A DNA stretch of 47,589 nucleotides from a virus: IMG/VR virus record IMGVR_UViG_3300043410_000388, positions 1 to 47,589 of that record; one strand, 5' to 3'. Positions 14,294-22,469 of this stretch are shown one piece after another. The stretch's first letter is position 1, and each line of letters opens with the position of its first letter. The notes beneath the pieces were generated by a model. It saw nothing but the letters and a program-made list of their open reading frames with translations. It was not told the origin of the DNA and made no database searches. Both the position numbers and the translations under genes were made by a program.

Positions 14294-16153
14294 TTAGTTT
14301 GAACCGACTGCTTGCGCCTTGTCATAAAACGTTTGCAATGGCGAAGCTCCGCCTGCTGCTGGTGTAGCACCTTGACCAGAGCTTCCATCTCCGCATTTTA
14401 ATGCATCGATTTGAGATTGGTAAGTTTGAAGAACTTGTGCTAGTGCAGGATCTTGATTAGCCATATCGGATAATTCGCCCATTACACCTCTTGCTTTAGT
14501 AATAAGTGCCATTTGTTCTGGACTACATACTTGCTGCTTTTCTTCTGGCTTAGCAGGACGATGAGTTCCGTCACCGCTACCACCGCCTGTTGCATCTGGT
14601 GTAGCACCTTGGCCACTGTCATTGCCCATTGCATAGCCGCCTGCTAAACCAGCTGCTCCTAACGCTGCCGCTGTTTTACCTGGGTTACGTGCAATTGCTT
14701 GACCTGCTTTGAATGCAGTACCTGGCGGTTTTAATTTAAAGTTCTTAACGTTAGCAACCTTGCTCATATCTGGCAATGGTGTAACGTTTGGATTTGCTAA
14801 ACCCTTCCCAAATCCCTTAACTGCGTCCCATGCCTTGTTGCCGTATTTTGCAGCACCTGCAATTGCATCAGACCAAATACCTTCGTCTAATTCGATAACT
14901 TCATTGTCTGGAGTTAATGCGTATGTATTACCAGTTTCGCCGATGAAGATTAAAGGTTGTGGATTTTCAATTTCTGCTAAACGATTAGCAGTTTCTTTAA
15001 TTAAATCTGCACCGCTCTTAGGCAGTAATGATTCACTTAAAGCAATACCTGCTGCTTTAAATGTTTCTGGTCCAGGAATACCGTCAACGGTAATACCTTT
15101 CTTTTGCTGCCATACTTTTAATGCAGCTTGTGACTTAGGACCAAAAATACCATCTGGTTCTGTACCAATGACAGATTGTAGTTTAGCAATAGATCCATTT
15201 TGAACTGGGTGTTGCATTGCACCTTGCGAGCTAGCTGTTGGGCCACGTAAATCGCGACCTAAGTTAAACATATCTAATGCTGCTGCTGGAATCCAACCAA
15301 AACCTGGAATCAAACTCAATGCACCTGATAGGCCGGCAATACCAGCACCTGTCCAATCACCTTTCTTAGCGCGGTTGTAAGCATCAGCTGCACCAAACGC
15401 TAGTCCTAATCCTGGAACAGCTTTACCCATCATTTTACCAATGCCTTTAGCTGCACCAAATGCACCAGCACCGACTGCTGCTTGTTGTCCAATTGTTGCC
15501 TCGGATTCAGTTAACACTTCGTCTTCTGTTGTGTAACCAAAACTTTCAATAAGTTCATTTGCAAAACTTACGCTTTCTTTTTGTACAGGTGTTGCAGATT
15601 GACCAGCCGCTGCACCTGCTGCTGCATCTTTAGCTGCTGTACCTGCTTTGTTTATTGTTTGACCTACTGCACTAGCTGTATCTTTAGCTGCTGCAGGAGC
15701 ATCAATTTTCTTAAGAGCAGATAATTCCTTCATAATGTCTTGCAACTCTTTAAATTTAGTTGCTTTAAATTCTGCGCTAGTTTGGTCTGCTACTACTTGA
15801 TTGCTTTGTGAACGTAACCCTTGATCATATTTGTCACCGCTAGTACCAAACATCTTTCCTAAGAAAGTTGAAGTATTTGCATTTTGTGGCATTAGACCTT
15901 TTGATGCTAACAAGTTATCAACTTCATGTGATGCTGTGTTAGATGTGCTGCCGCTAGTACTTACAAAAGATCCGTCAACTGGATCATATAAACCAGGTAA
16001 GTTATTTTGCTGTGCTAATGTAGCTAATTGTGCATGACGTTGACCTGCATCAGCAATTTGACCAACTTGTTGCTGAACTGTTTTAATATTAAATGCTTCG
16101 TTGAGATCTTTCTCGATAGCATCCATTTTTGCAATTAATGATCTTAAATCCAT
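14294..16153 (-). CDS. putative internal virion protein with peptidoglycan-binding domain
   Basis: 619 aa. N-terminus MDLRSLIAKMDAIEKDLNEA resembles the helical leader of its neighbours. Residues 150-190 are Ala-rich. Residues 225-300 are Gly/Ala/Ile-rich and hydrophobic (LGLAFGAADAYNRAKKGDW, SLIPGFGWIPAAALDMF), as in membrane-inserting toxins or ejection proteins. Residues 320-370 (IAKLQSVIGTEPDGIFGPKS, WQQKKGITVDGIPG) form a PG_binding_1 domain. A second Gly/Ala hydrophobic stretch near 490-510 and a Cys-containing helical tail follow. I infer a packaged protein that binds the cell wall during DNA entry. No lytic enzyme domain seen. Confidence 0.6.
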   Translation of the reverse strand: MDLRSLIAKMDAIEKDLNEAFNIKTVQQQVGQIADAGQRHAQLATLAQQNNLPGLYDPVDGSFVSTSGSTSNTASHEVDNLLASKGLMPQNANTSTFLGKMFGTSGDKYDQGLRSQSNQVVADQTSAEFKATKFKELQDIMKELSALKKIDAPAAAKDTASAVGQTINKAGTAAKDAAAGAAAGQSATPVQKESVSFANELIESFGYTTEDEVLTESEATIGQQAAVGAGAFGAAKGIGKMMGKAVPGLGLAFGAADAYNRAKKGDWTGAGIAGLSGALSLIPGFGWIPAAALDMFNLGRDLRGPTASSQGAMQHPVQNGSIAKLQSVIGTEPDGIFGPKSQAALKVWQQKKGITVDGIPGPETFKAAGIALSESLLPKSGADLIKETANRLAEIENPQPLIFIGETGNTYALTPDNEVIELDEGIWSDAIAGAAKYGNKAWDAVKGFGKGLANPNVTPLPDMSKVANVKNFKLKPPGTAFKAGQAIARNPGKTAAALGAAGLAGGYAMGNDSGQGATPDATGGGSGDGTHRPAKPEEKQQVCSPEQMALITKARGVMGELSDMANQDPALAQVLQTYQSQIDALKCGDGSSGQGATPAAGGASPLQTFYDKAQAVGSN

Positions 16154-16165
16154 AATAATTCCTAA

Positions 16166-17830
16166 TTAGTTTCCTGGTTGACGGCCGTATTTTTTCTGCC
16201 ATTGAATTTCGTCAATTTCAGATTCGAGATCGTCGATTTTATTTTGTGTGTTTCTAACAGCATCTTCAAAAATTACATCTAAGCCGTAAACTGCTGATTC
16301 TAAAGCTCTAATTGCATTGAACACATCGTCTTCGGCATACTTAAGGTCTGCCTCGTCTAACGCAATTCCAGATTGTGCTAATGCACGAATTCTTGTTATA
16401 ATGCTACTAGCAGTATCATCATATTTAATTTCTCTAGTAACTTGCTTGGCCTTAGATAAAGCATATTCAGCTTTTGTAAGTTCTTTTGTAAGTAGTTTAA
16501 TTTCTTGTTGAATTGTACGTTCGTCTCTAGCAGGTTGTTGTGCTTGATCATTTTCGTACATTGGGGTTTTCTTTTTAGCCCATGTAGCTTTTTTCATATG
16601 TATAAACTGTTCAAGTTTTGATAATTTGTTATGCCAGATATCTAATGCTTCGTCATATTCGGCAACTGTAGTCGGAGTTGGAACGTTAAGTTCTAAGTCA
16701 GCTTCTAATCCAGGAGTAATTCCACCTGGAAATCTTTCTGCACGTAATGTTAATTTTTCAACCTTTTCCATTACACGAATCAACTCGTCAGTTTTTGCCA
16801 TTAGTTGTTGTAACTCTGGTAACGACAACGATTCAATATCAATTGAACGTTCTACTTCTGGTTGTTTTTGTGGCTCATCTTGTTGAACTGGAGCAACTCG
16901 ATGTGTTCTAGGAGCAGTTGTTCTTGAACCTAATGATGCTGCAAGGTCTTTACCCCACTGATCAACTTCTGCTTGTTTTTCAGCAGATAATGGTTCTACT
17001 GATGCAGATTGAGGTTGCACAGGTTTTGCATTTTGTTTTTTAAATTGCATCAACTTATCAAGTTGATCTGGTGCAAGCCTAGCTTCACCTAACCCTCTAC
17101 GTCTAGCTTCTTTTTCTAGTTCGAGATGTCTTTTAAAAAGTTCTGCTTTTAAATCAGCATCTTTATGTGTGTTAGGATCTAACTGAATGTCTTGCAATGC
17201 TTTGCGCTTTGCTGCTAAATCAGCTTTATCTTTTAATGGAGTGTAGTTTGAAGATTCAAGAACTCGAGCTGCAATCTTTTGAGAATACATTCTAAGGCGT
17301 TCTTGTTTTTTTACTTTCTCTTGTTCATGTGCTTCTTCTGCTTCTGCAAAATATTGTTTTAGCAATGAAGGTTTTTTAGGAGCAGGTTTTGCAACAGGTG
17401 CTGCATAATGTTGCATTGCCATTTGAACAGGAAGGGTAACCTTGTGCGGGTTAGCACCTTCTGATAGCTGCGTTGCTAATTGCTGCTGTGTTTGTTGTGG
17501 AGCACTTCCTGCTTTTCTAGCTTGTTCCCATGCTTGAGCATTTGCACCGGCTAACTGATCAGCTTGTGCTTTCAAACCATTAACTTGTTGTACAAATTCT
17601 GGGCTTGAATTTTTTGCAACACCGCTAGCATCTGGAGTCATCTCTGCTGCTAACATATCGTACTTTGCCATTAATTCAGCATACTTGGCAAAGTTAGGAT
17701 CTTGTTGTGGAGTAGTGACAGGTGCTGCTCCTTCGGTAACAATACGAAGAAATTTAGACATGTCGCTACCGCCTTCTACAGGCTTAGTAGCAACGCCATC
17801 CATTGCCTGTAAAATTCGTTTCATGTCCAT
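16166..17830 (-). CDS. putative virion/core protein, coiled-coil rich
   Basis: 554 aa, almost wholly helical and rich in Gln, Ala, Lys and Glu. Starts MDMKRILQAMDG, with a second leader-like segment SKFLRIVTEG near residues 25-34. Long coiled-coil stretches lie near 160-250, 340-370 and 440-550 (RNTQNKIDDLESEIDEIQWQ); Pro/Gln linkers separate them. The composition resembles scaffold or prohead-core proteins of T4-like phages. Possible prohead-protease sites of the Leu/Ile-x-Glu type occur (IVTEG, YFAEA, LSEG). No enzyme motif. Either ATG of MDM could be the start. Five bases separate it from the upstream gene. Confidence 0.55.
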   Translation of the reverse strand: MDMKRILQAMDGVATKPVEGGSDMSKFLRIVTEGAAPVTTPQQDPNFAKYAELMAKYDMLAAEMTPDASGVAKNSSPEFVQQVNGLKAQADQLAGANAQAWEQARKAGSAPQQTQQQLATQLSEGANPHKVTLPVQMAMQHYAAPVAKPAPKKPSLLKQYFAEAEEAHEQEKVKKQERLRMYSQKIAARVLESSNYTPLKDKADLAAKRKALQDIQLDPNTHKDADLKAELFKRHLELEKEARRRGLGEARLAPDQLDKLMQFKKQNAKPVQPQSASVEPLSAEKQAEVDQWGKDLAASLGSRTTAPRTHRVAPVQQDEPQKQPEVERSIDIESLSLPELQQLMAKTDELIRVMEKVEKLTLRAERFPGGITPGLEADLELNVPTPTTVAEYDEALDIWHNKLSKLEQFIHMKKATWAKKKTPMYENDQAQQPARDERTIQQEIKLLTKELTKAEYALSKAKQVTREIKYDDTASSIITRIRALAQSGIALDEADLKYAEDDVFNAIRALESAVYGLDVIFEDAVRNTQNKIDDLESEIDEIQWQKKYGRQPGN

Positions 17831-17834
17831 ACTA

Positions 17835-19379
17835 TTATCCGTTTAAACGTGTTAAGAATTCTTTCATACGAGCAAGTTCTGCTGACTCATTTAAAGATTC
17901 ATCAACTTTAAAGTTAGGATTTTGTTTGCTAAATGTTGCTGGATCAACTACAGGCTTTGGCATACCACCTTGGCCCATTACTTCGGAACCGTCAATTGAA
18001 AGACGATCTTTTAATAGTTTGATACGTGCATCTAATTGCCTTGCTTCTGGAGTACCATCTGGATACTTTTTACGCATTGCTAATAATTGTTGTAATTGTG
18101 GACTACGGCGTTCTAAAGATGCATCTGTGTTAAACATGTCGCCAGCAAAATTGCTAACAGCATCTAACACGCCCTCTTCTAGTTTGCCTTGCTTGGCTAA
18201 CTTAGCACGTACAGCACCTGCTACACGCTCACCAGCTTCTTTAGAACCATATTTCTTGCCTGCTTTCTTAGCAATCTTAGCAAAGTTCTTACCTGGTTTG
18301 CCTTCGTCGCGACCTTCTTCGATGTCGTCATCATGACTATCGATGTCAGTGTCTTGTTCTTTGTTATGGTCTTTTGCTTTTTTAGCACCTTCTACTTCTT
18401 CATTTTCGTAGATACCTTGACCAAATGAGTGTTTTGAAGACCCCTGGCTTTCTTCTGCAGGGGTTTCTTCTTTCTTACTTACGGATTTTTTTTTTGGTGC
18501 TTCTTCTACAGCAGCTTCTTCGTCATCTGGGATGCCATTCTTGTTAGCATCGATACGTTTAGCAGCAGCAGCATATGCTTTAGCTTTCTTGTTGTACTTA
18601 GCAGCCTTGGCCTTAGCTTCTGGGCTCCATGACTTAGCTGGACTCATTACTTGACCAGTACCGCCACATGCTTCACATGGGCATGGTTCGCCGCCCATTG
18701 TTTCGTTAACAGTGCCAGCAACAGGAGCAGGTTGTGCAGTATCACCTTCTAATTTCTTTCTAAGAGCACTAATAGTTCTTGCTAGGTTTACTTTATCGTA
18801 ACCTGTAGCTGTTTTATATTCTGCTTCGTATTTTGCAAGAGCGGCACGAGTTGCTTCGTCTCCTGCGCCTTCTTCTATCTTGCCAGCTTTCTTAGCAGCA
18901 CGGATTTTACTACCTAAGTATTCATCTTTGCCAGATTCAACTTTGCCGTCACCGTCATAATCTTTGTCAGCTTTCTTTGACTTCTTACCTTCGTCAAGTC
19001 TGTCAACTTGTTGAAGCTTCAACGCTCTAAGCATTTGTTTAGCTTCTTGAAGTTTATTTAAAAGCTCTTTCTTTTCGCTTTCGCTGTAAACATCACTGTT
19101 TTCTAATTTAGAACCGTATTCGCTAAACTTCATTTCGTATTCTAAATAGTGATAAACGCTAGCAATGTAATCAGCAGCTTTAGTGATCTTAGCTTGTACC
19201 CAAGCTTCTAATTGTTGATCATCATTAATTTGCTTGAATAGCTTTAAAGAATAGTTTGATAGTTTGTATAAATCAGCCTTAGCCATTGCACCTTCATGAT
19301 CGTGACCACCGTCTTGAACAGGAGCTGCTTGTCCTAATTCTGGTTGATCTGGCGCAAATTCGTTAAGTTGTTTTGGCAT
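17835..19379 (-). CDS. putative core/internal virion protein with Ca-binding-like motifs
   Basis: 514 aa. After an acidic start, residues 31-130 form a helical domain (ADLYKLSNYSLKLFKQINDD) that I recall from other aquatic T4-like phages. Then come an EF-hand-like loop DKDYDGDGKVESGKDE (138-153), a cysteine cluster CPCEACGG (233-240) like a DnaJ zinc repeat, a second calcium-type loop DANKNGIPDDEE (277-288), a highly charged Lys/Glu/Asp region and a basic stretch KIAKKAGKKYGSK. The motif [LI][DE]EG recurs at 128, 168, 353 and 400, like prohead-protease sites. A late-promoter-like box lies 24 bases before the ATG. I infer a prohead-core protein; enzyme activity not seen. Confidence 0.55.
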   Translation of the reverse strand: MPKQLNEFAPDQPELGQAAPVQDGGHDHEGAMAKADLYKLSNYSLKLFKQINDDQQLEAWVQAKITKAADYIASVYHYLEYEMKFSEYGSKLENSDVYSESEKKELLNKLQEAKQMLRALKLQQVDRLDEGKKSKKADKDYDGDGKVESGKDEYLGSKIRAAKKAGKIEEGAGDEATRAALAKYEAEYKTATGYDKVNLARTISALRKKLEGDTAQPAPVAGTVNETMGGEPCPCEACGGTGQVMSPAKSWSPEAKAKAAKYNKKAKAYAAAAKRIDANKNGIPDDEEAAVEEAPKKKSVSKKEETPAEESQGSSKHSFGQGIYENEEVEGAKKAKDHNKEQDTDIDSHDDDIEEGRDEGKPGKNFAKIAKKAGKKYGSKEAGERVAGAVRAKLAKQGKLEEGVLDAVSNFAGDMFNTDASLERRSPQLQQLLAMRKKYPDGTPEARQLDARIKLLKDRLSIDGSEVMGQGGMPKPVVDPATFSKQNPNFKVDESLNESAELARMKEFLTRLNG

Positions 19380-19403
19380 AGTAATAACTCCGTAATCTAT
19401 ATG

Positions 19404-19411
19404 TATTTATC
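19404..19411 (-). promoter_or_regulatory. T4-late-like promoter box
   Basis: GATAAATA on the minus strand, one base from the T4 late consensus TATAAATA, 24 bases before the 514-aa gene. It overlaps the stop codon of the upstream gene. Same octamer as the boxes before 22428 and 35378. Confidence 0.55.
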
Positions 19412-19667
19412 GTTTTACAGCACCGCCGCCGAATAAGTTTGCACCCTTCATATCTAGTGCATTTACGGCAGTTCCTGCTGATGTTTTAGGCTGTACAACT
19501 TTAGGTACATTAGGCGCCTTTGTTCCTGATTTACCAGGACTTCCTGTGTAGCTTTTTTTTCCGATGTTCTTTTTACCAATTGCTAGCTGCGGGCTAACAA
19601 CTGTTCCTACGTTTGCTGCGCTAGTTGCTCCAGCAGTTGCAGATTCGATAATATCTCTAATTTTCAT
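19407..19667 (-). CDS. small putative internal head protein with capsid-targeting-like leader
   Basis: 86 aa. N-terminus MKIRDIIESATAGATSAANV shares its first seven residues with the next gene upstream. The rest is Gly/Lys/Ser/Pro-rich and basic, likely disordered and DNA-compatible, as in T4 internal proteins. T4 IpI-III and Alt begin with a short MKTYQEFI-type targeting leader that the gp21 protease removes after Glu; this leader looks analogous. Two bases separate it from its upstream neighbour. Proteins beginning in this way recur in marine phage genomes, as I recall. Confidence 0.55.
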   Translation of the reverse strand: MKIRDIIESATAGATSAANVGTVVSPQLAIGKKNIGKKSYTGSPGKSGTKAPNVPKVVQPKTSAGTAVNALDMKGANLFGGGAVKR

Positions 19668-19668
19668 A

Positions 19669-20055
19669 TTAAACCCCGTACTTGTTCTTTTTAGGTTTAG
19701 CTACTGGGCTAGTAGTATTTGTACCGGTAGGTTCTTTACTTTTACCATAAGAACTAACAACTTTTTCATTTGACGGTACAGTTTTGTGTGCTTGCTTAAT
19801 CATGTTGTCCTCTTCTTTAGTTAGAGGATGATATGTATTGTATTTTTCAAACCAAGTTTCTGCAGGACTGTCAACAGCTTTAGTGTTCTCGCCATCAGCC
19901 ATCGCCATAGCCATTCCGATACGATTTAAATGGTATACACGATCGTACCCACCTACGTCTCTGCTTCTAGTAACACCTTTACCTACACGATCTTGATGTT
20001 TCTTAAGAGGCGTAACTTTATCAGAAGCTTCAGAAATAATATCTCTAATTTTCAT
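19669..20055 (-). CDS. small putative internal head protein with capsid-targeting-like leader
   Basis: 128 aa. Leader MKIRDIISEASDKV fits a gp21-like cut after ISE, before Ala. The body is basic and polar (RVGKGVTRSRDVGGYDRVYH, then a helical LNRIGMAMAMADG and a KPKKNKYGV tail). No enzyme motif. It is one base from the next gene upstream and two from the one downstream, so this is a tightly packed late unit. I infer packaging in the head beside the DNA. Confidence 0.55.
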   Translation of the reverse strand: MKIRDIISEASDKVTPLKKHQDRVGKGVTRSRDVGGYDRVYHLNRIGMAMAMADGENTKAVDSPAETWFEKYNTYHPLTKEEDNMIKQAHKTVPSNEKVVSSYGKSKEPTGTNTTSPVAKPKKNKYGV

Positions 20056-20056
20056 C

Positions 20057-20350
20057 TCATTTTCCTACTGGTTTTTCACCAGTCATATATGGCAAACTAA
20101 ACCACAATTTAAACCATTCTGGAGTTCCGGGCTTAATGTTGTGTTGCTTCATTAATTCGCCCTTATTATTTCCAGTGACACTTATATTACTACCCTGGCT
20201 TGCTTTATACTCGTGTAATCGAGCTTGCCCACCTAAACCGCCTAGCCCAGCTAGTGCTTTTATCTCATGTATAGGATCTTCTGGCGCAAGATAACAATCT
20301 TCGTTATTATCTTGATTTATATCAGCCGTGGTAATCTTATATTGCCTCAT
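20057..20350 (-). CDS. small hypothetical protein in core-protein cluster
   Basis: 97 aa. Acidic N-terminal third (TTADINQDNNEDCYLAPEDP), a Gly/Ala/Leu stretch (IKALAGLGGLGGQARLHEY) and a C-terminus ending in a WFKLWFSLPYM hydrophobic segment. The ALAGLGG..LHEY pattern occurs in other aquatic phage virion-like proteins, as far as I recall. No ribosome-binding site precedes the ATG, and a late-promoter-like box ends just 4 bases before it, so the message may be leaderless. Confidence 0.5.
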   Translation of the reverse strand: MRQYKITTADINQDNNEDCYLAPEDPIHEIKALAGLGGLGGQARLHEYKASQGSNISVTGNNKGELMKQHNIKPGTPEWFKLWFSLPYMTGEKPVGK

Positions 20351-20354
20351 TAAG

Positions 20355-20362
20355 TATTTATT
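20355..20362 (-). promoter_or_regulatory. T4-late-like promoter box
   Basis: AATAAATA on the minus strand in the 24-base gap after the ligase/nucleotidylyltransferase gene. By T4 spacing the transcript would begin at or inside the ATG of the 97-aa gene. Confidence 0.4.
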
Positions 20363-20374
20363 GTACTTTGAGGA

Positions 20375-22054
20375 TTATGCTTTTAGATATTTGGCTACGA
20401 GATCGAAGAATTTAACGTTTTTTTCGTTAATGTTGATGCTTGTATCAGCTGAAATGCCAGCAGCTTCTGTAAACTGCTTTCTATCCCCTGATTTAACTGC
20501 TTCTCTTAAGCTAGTTGCAGAGCTAAGTCGCTGTGTAGGAACTTGTGTGATGCTATTAAACAAATAATACCCGTGCTCGGATTCTACACCGTTATATTCA
20601 GATAGGAATTTTAAAATCCACGCTTCGTCTGTATAAATTTTTAAATTAACGTTCTTACCGTGCTTGTTGTAAACTTCTGTAGCCATTTCAAAAACACGTT
20701 TAGCCGGAATAATATGCCCGTTAATTTTTGGATAAACCATTTCCATGCATTTTACTTTTACATCGTAAGGTAGGGGATTCTTTTTGTCTTGAGTATTTTC
20801 GTTAGTGCCAACATACCAGTGTGTACATTTACTTGCATCTTCCCAAGCAGCTTTATGACCTTTATGTGGAGGATTCCAACGACCGTAACAAATGCCTACA
20901 GATTCTGTTAGATCTTTTGGTGTCCAGCGTTTGCGTGGAACCAATTTAATGTGTCCAAACTGTTTAGACTCGTCAGCGTAACGTACACGCCCTTCACCGT
21001 GAGTATCCCAAATATCTGCTGTGTGCGCAGATTCAATTTGTTCAATTAAGTTATCTTTAGTAGTTTGAATGCGTTTAACAAGTGTAAAGATTGGATCTAA
21101 TGCACTGTATTGTTCGTCTAGTTTAGAAATTTTTTCTTGTTTAGGTTTGCTTACTTTACTAGATTTAAGCCATTCGAAAAACATTTTACGACTAATGTTT
21201 TCTAGTTGATTTGCCTTAGCAGTTTGATTTACAAACTTGTAAATGATATCTTTAATGTCACTTAGTCCAGTTGTACCTTCTAAGAATGTGTCAATGTTAC
21301 CTGCATTAGCATCGATGTATTCTAACAAACCATCTGTCTTAGCAGATAGTTTGCTTTGATTGTAAATCGGTTCTTGAACAATAAGTTGTTTATTATTGTT
21401 AAACTTACTAAAATCTTTTATTGGTTCTTGCGCCTCGTCGAGCATACCGAATCTTGGAAAGAACGCATGACCTACAACCATAGCAGTTGCAGATTGTATA
21501 CGCTTGCCTAATGTGCTAGAAGGCTTGACATGATATGTAGTTTGTGTATGCGGATTTGGACTAAAAGAATAGTTACCGGACTCATCTAATTGTTGTGGTG
21601 ATGAAAATAAGATGTCACCGTAAACAAAACCTACAAAGTCTTTTGGTGTTGCTGCATCAAATGTAGAGTATAGGCTGGAAAAACTCTCAGCAAACGCTTT
21701 GCGTGACTCTAATTCTTCTGCTGTCTTTGGATTACCACTTTTGTTTACAATAAAATCGTATAACTGTTTTGAGCTAGATGTTTTAATACCTTGTGCCCAG
21801 TTATTGTGTCCGGCAAAAATTAACGGGCCGTTAACACGTTCACGACCCCAATACACTTGAGGACTTCCGTCCCACTTCATTCTAATGCTAGTTGCACCGA
21901 CGTCGGTATTAAATTCTTTTAAATGTTGCAGTGCTTCTTTAGCACCATGACTTCCGTGAAAGAAAACTAAATCTTCTAAGTGGTTAAAAGTTCTACCTAA
22001 TTTCTTAGGTACCTTGACTGCACTCTCTGTAAGAAACAGTTCTCTTAATAGCAC
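20375..22054 (-). CDS. ligase-like nucleotidyltransferase fused to HxGH nucleotidylyltransferase
   Basis: 559 aa from a GTG that lies 2 bases after the upstream stop with AAGGG in front. The N-terminus LLRELFLTESAVKV resembles the leader of neighbouring core proteins. Residues 58-65 MKWDGSPQ look like the K-x-D-G lysine motif of DNA/RNA ligases; FVGFVYGDILF (140-150), HGEGRVRY (352-359) and GHIKLV (367-372) resemble motifs III, IV and V. Residues 386-400 ICYGRWNPPHKGH and SSATSLREAV (511-520) are the HxGH and SSTxLR motifs of NMN/pantetheine-type adenylyltransferases. I recall the N-terminal part as DUF6267-like. I infer a nucleic-acid or NAD-linked enzyme, perhaps packaged in the virion. Substrate unknown. 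Confidence 0.7.
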   Translation of the reverse strand: MLLRELFLTESAVKVPKKLGRTFNHLEDLVFFHGSHGAKEALQHLKEFNTDVGATSIRMKWDGSPQVYWGRERVNGPLIFAGHNNWAQGIKTSSSKQLYDFIVNKSGNPKTAEELESRKAFAESFSSLYSTFDAATPKDFVGFVYGDILFSSPQQLDESGNYSFSPNPHTQTTYHVKPSSTLGKRIQSATAMVVGHAFFPRFGMLDEAQEPIKDFSKFNNNKQLIVQEPIYNQSKLSAKTDGLLEYIDANAGNIDTFLEGTTGLSDIKDIIYKFVNQTAKANQLENISRKMFFEWLKSSKVSKPKQEKISKLDEQYSALDPIFTLVKRIQTTKDNLIEQIESAHTADIWDTHGEGRVRYADESKQFGHIKLVPRKRWTPKDLTESVGICYGRWNPPHKGHKAAWEDASKCTHWYVGTNENTQDKKNPLPYDVKVKCMEMVYPKINGHIIPAKRVFEMATEVYNKHGKNVNLKIYTDEAWILKFLSEYNGVESEHGYYLFNSITQVPTQRLSSATSLREAVKSGDRKQFTEAAGISADTSININEKNVKFFDLVAKYLKA

Positions 22055-22056
22055 TT

Positions 22057-22428
22057 TTAGCCCTTGTATTTGCCATCGGTTATGTGTTGAGTAACTTCTT
22101 CGTGTAACTTGTCGCAAGTTTCCTTGCAAAGTTTTTCATCAATGCTAGACGGTAATTCACGAAGCGGGAATTTTTTAAGATAGTTTTTGTAACTTTCTTC
22201 TACAGCCGCTTTAAAAATATCTGGGCTGGTTTTCTTTTTTGATTCTCTAAAATTAATACATTTTACAATGCTAGGATATGTATGTCTACGATAAGTGTCG
22301 TCATCGTTGTTCATAAAGAACATCAAATCATCGGCCACGTCAAAGTTTGGCTCACGTTTGTCGCCTTTAATTTCAACCCATTTTAGGTCATCAAAGTTTT
22401 GGCCTTCTAAAAGATCTTGAATACGCAT
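22057..22428 (-). CDS. conserved hypothetical protein with leader-like N-terminus
   Basis: 123 aa. Starts MRIQDLLEGQNFDDLKWVEI, echoing the MKIRDII leaders nearby. The body is alpha/beta with RREs such as DDDTYRRHTYPSIVKCINF and a helical Cys/Glu/Lys C-terminus (LCKETCDKLHEEV). A GATAAATA late box lies 27 bases upstream. It is followed at once by the ligase/nucleotidylyltransferase gene, which relies on its end for ribosome supply. Function unknown. Confidence 0.55.
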   Translation of the reverse strand: MRIQDLLEGQNFDDLKWVEIKGDKREPNFDVADDLMFFMNNDDDTYRRHTYPSIVKCINFRESKKKTSPDIFKAAVEESYKNYLKKFPLRELPSSIDEKLCKETCDKLHEEVTQHITDGKYKG

Positions 22429-22455
22429 AGTTTTATCCGTTTTAAAATTATTATG

Positions 22456-22463
22456 TATTTATC
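22456..22463 (-). promoter_or_regulatory. T4-late-like promoter box
   Basis: GATAAATA on the minus strand in the 41-base gap between the 210-aa gene and the 123-aa gene, giving a leader of about 22 bases. It probably starts the late unit down to the terminator at 14245-14276. Confidence 0.6.
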
Positions 22464-22469
22464 TTGCAC

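Noticed and set aside
14709-15203. Plus-strand reading frame of 164 codons
   Set aside because: It is a shadow of the Ala/Gly-rich 619-aa protein on the other strand; no ribosome site or promoter.
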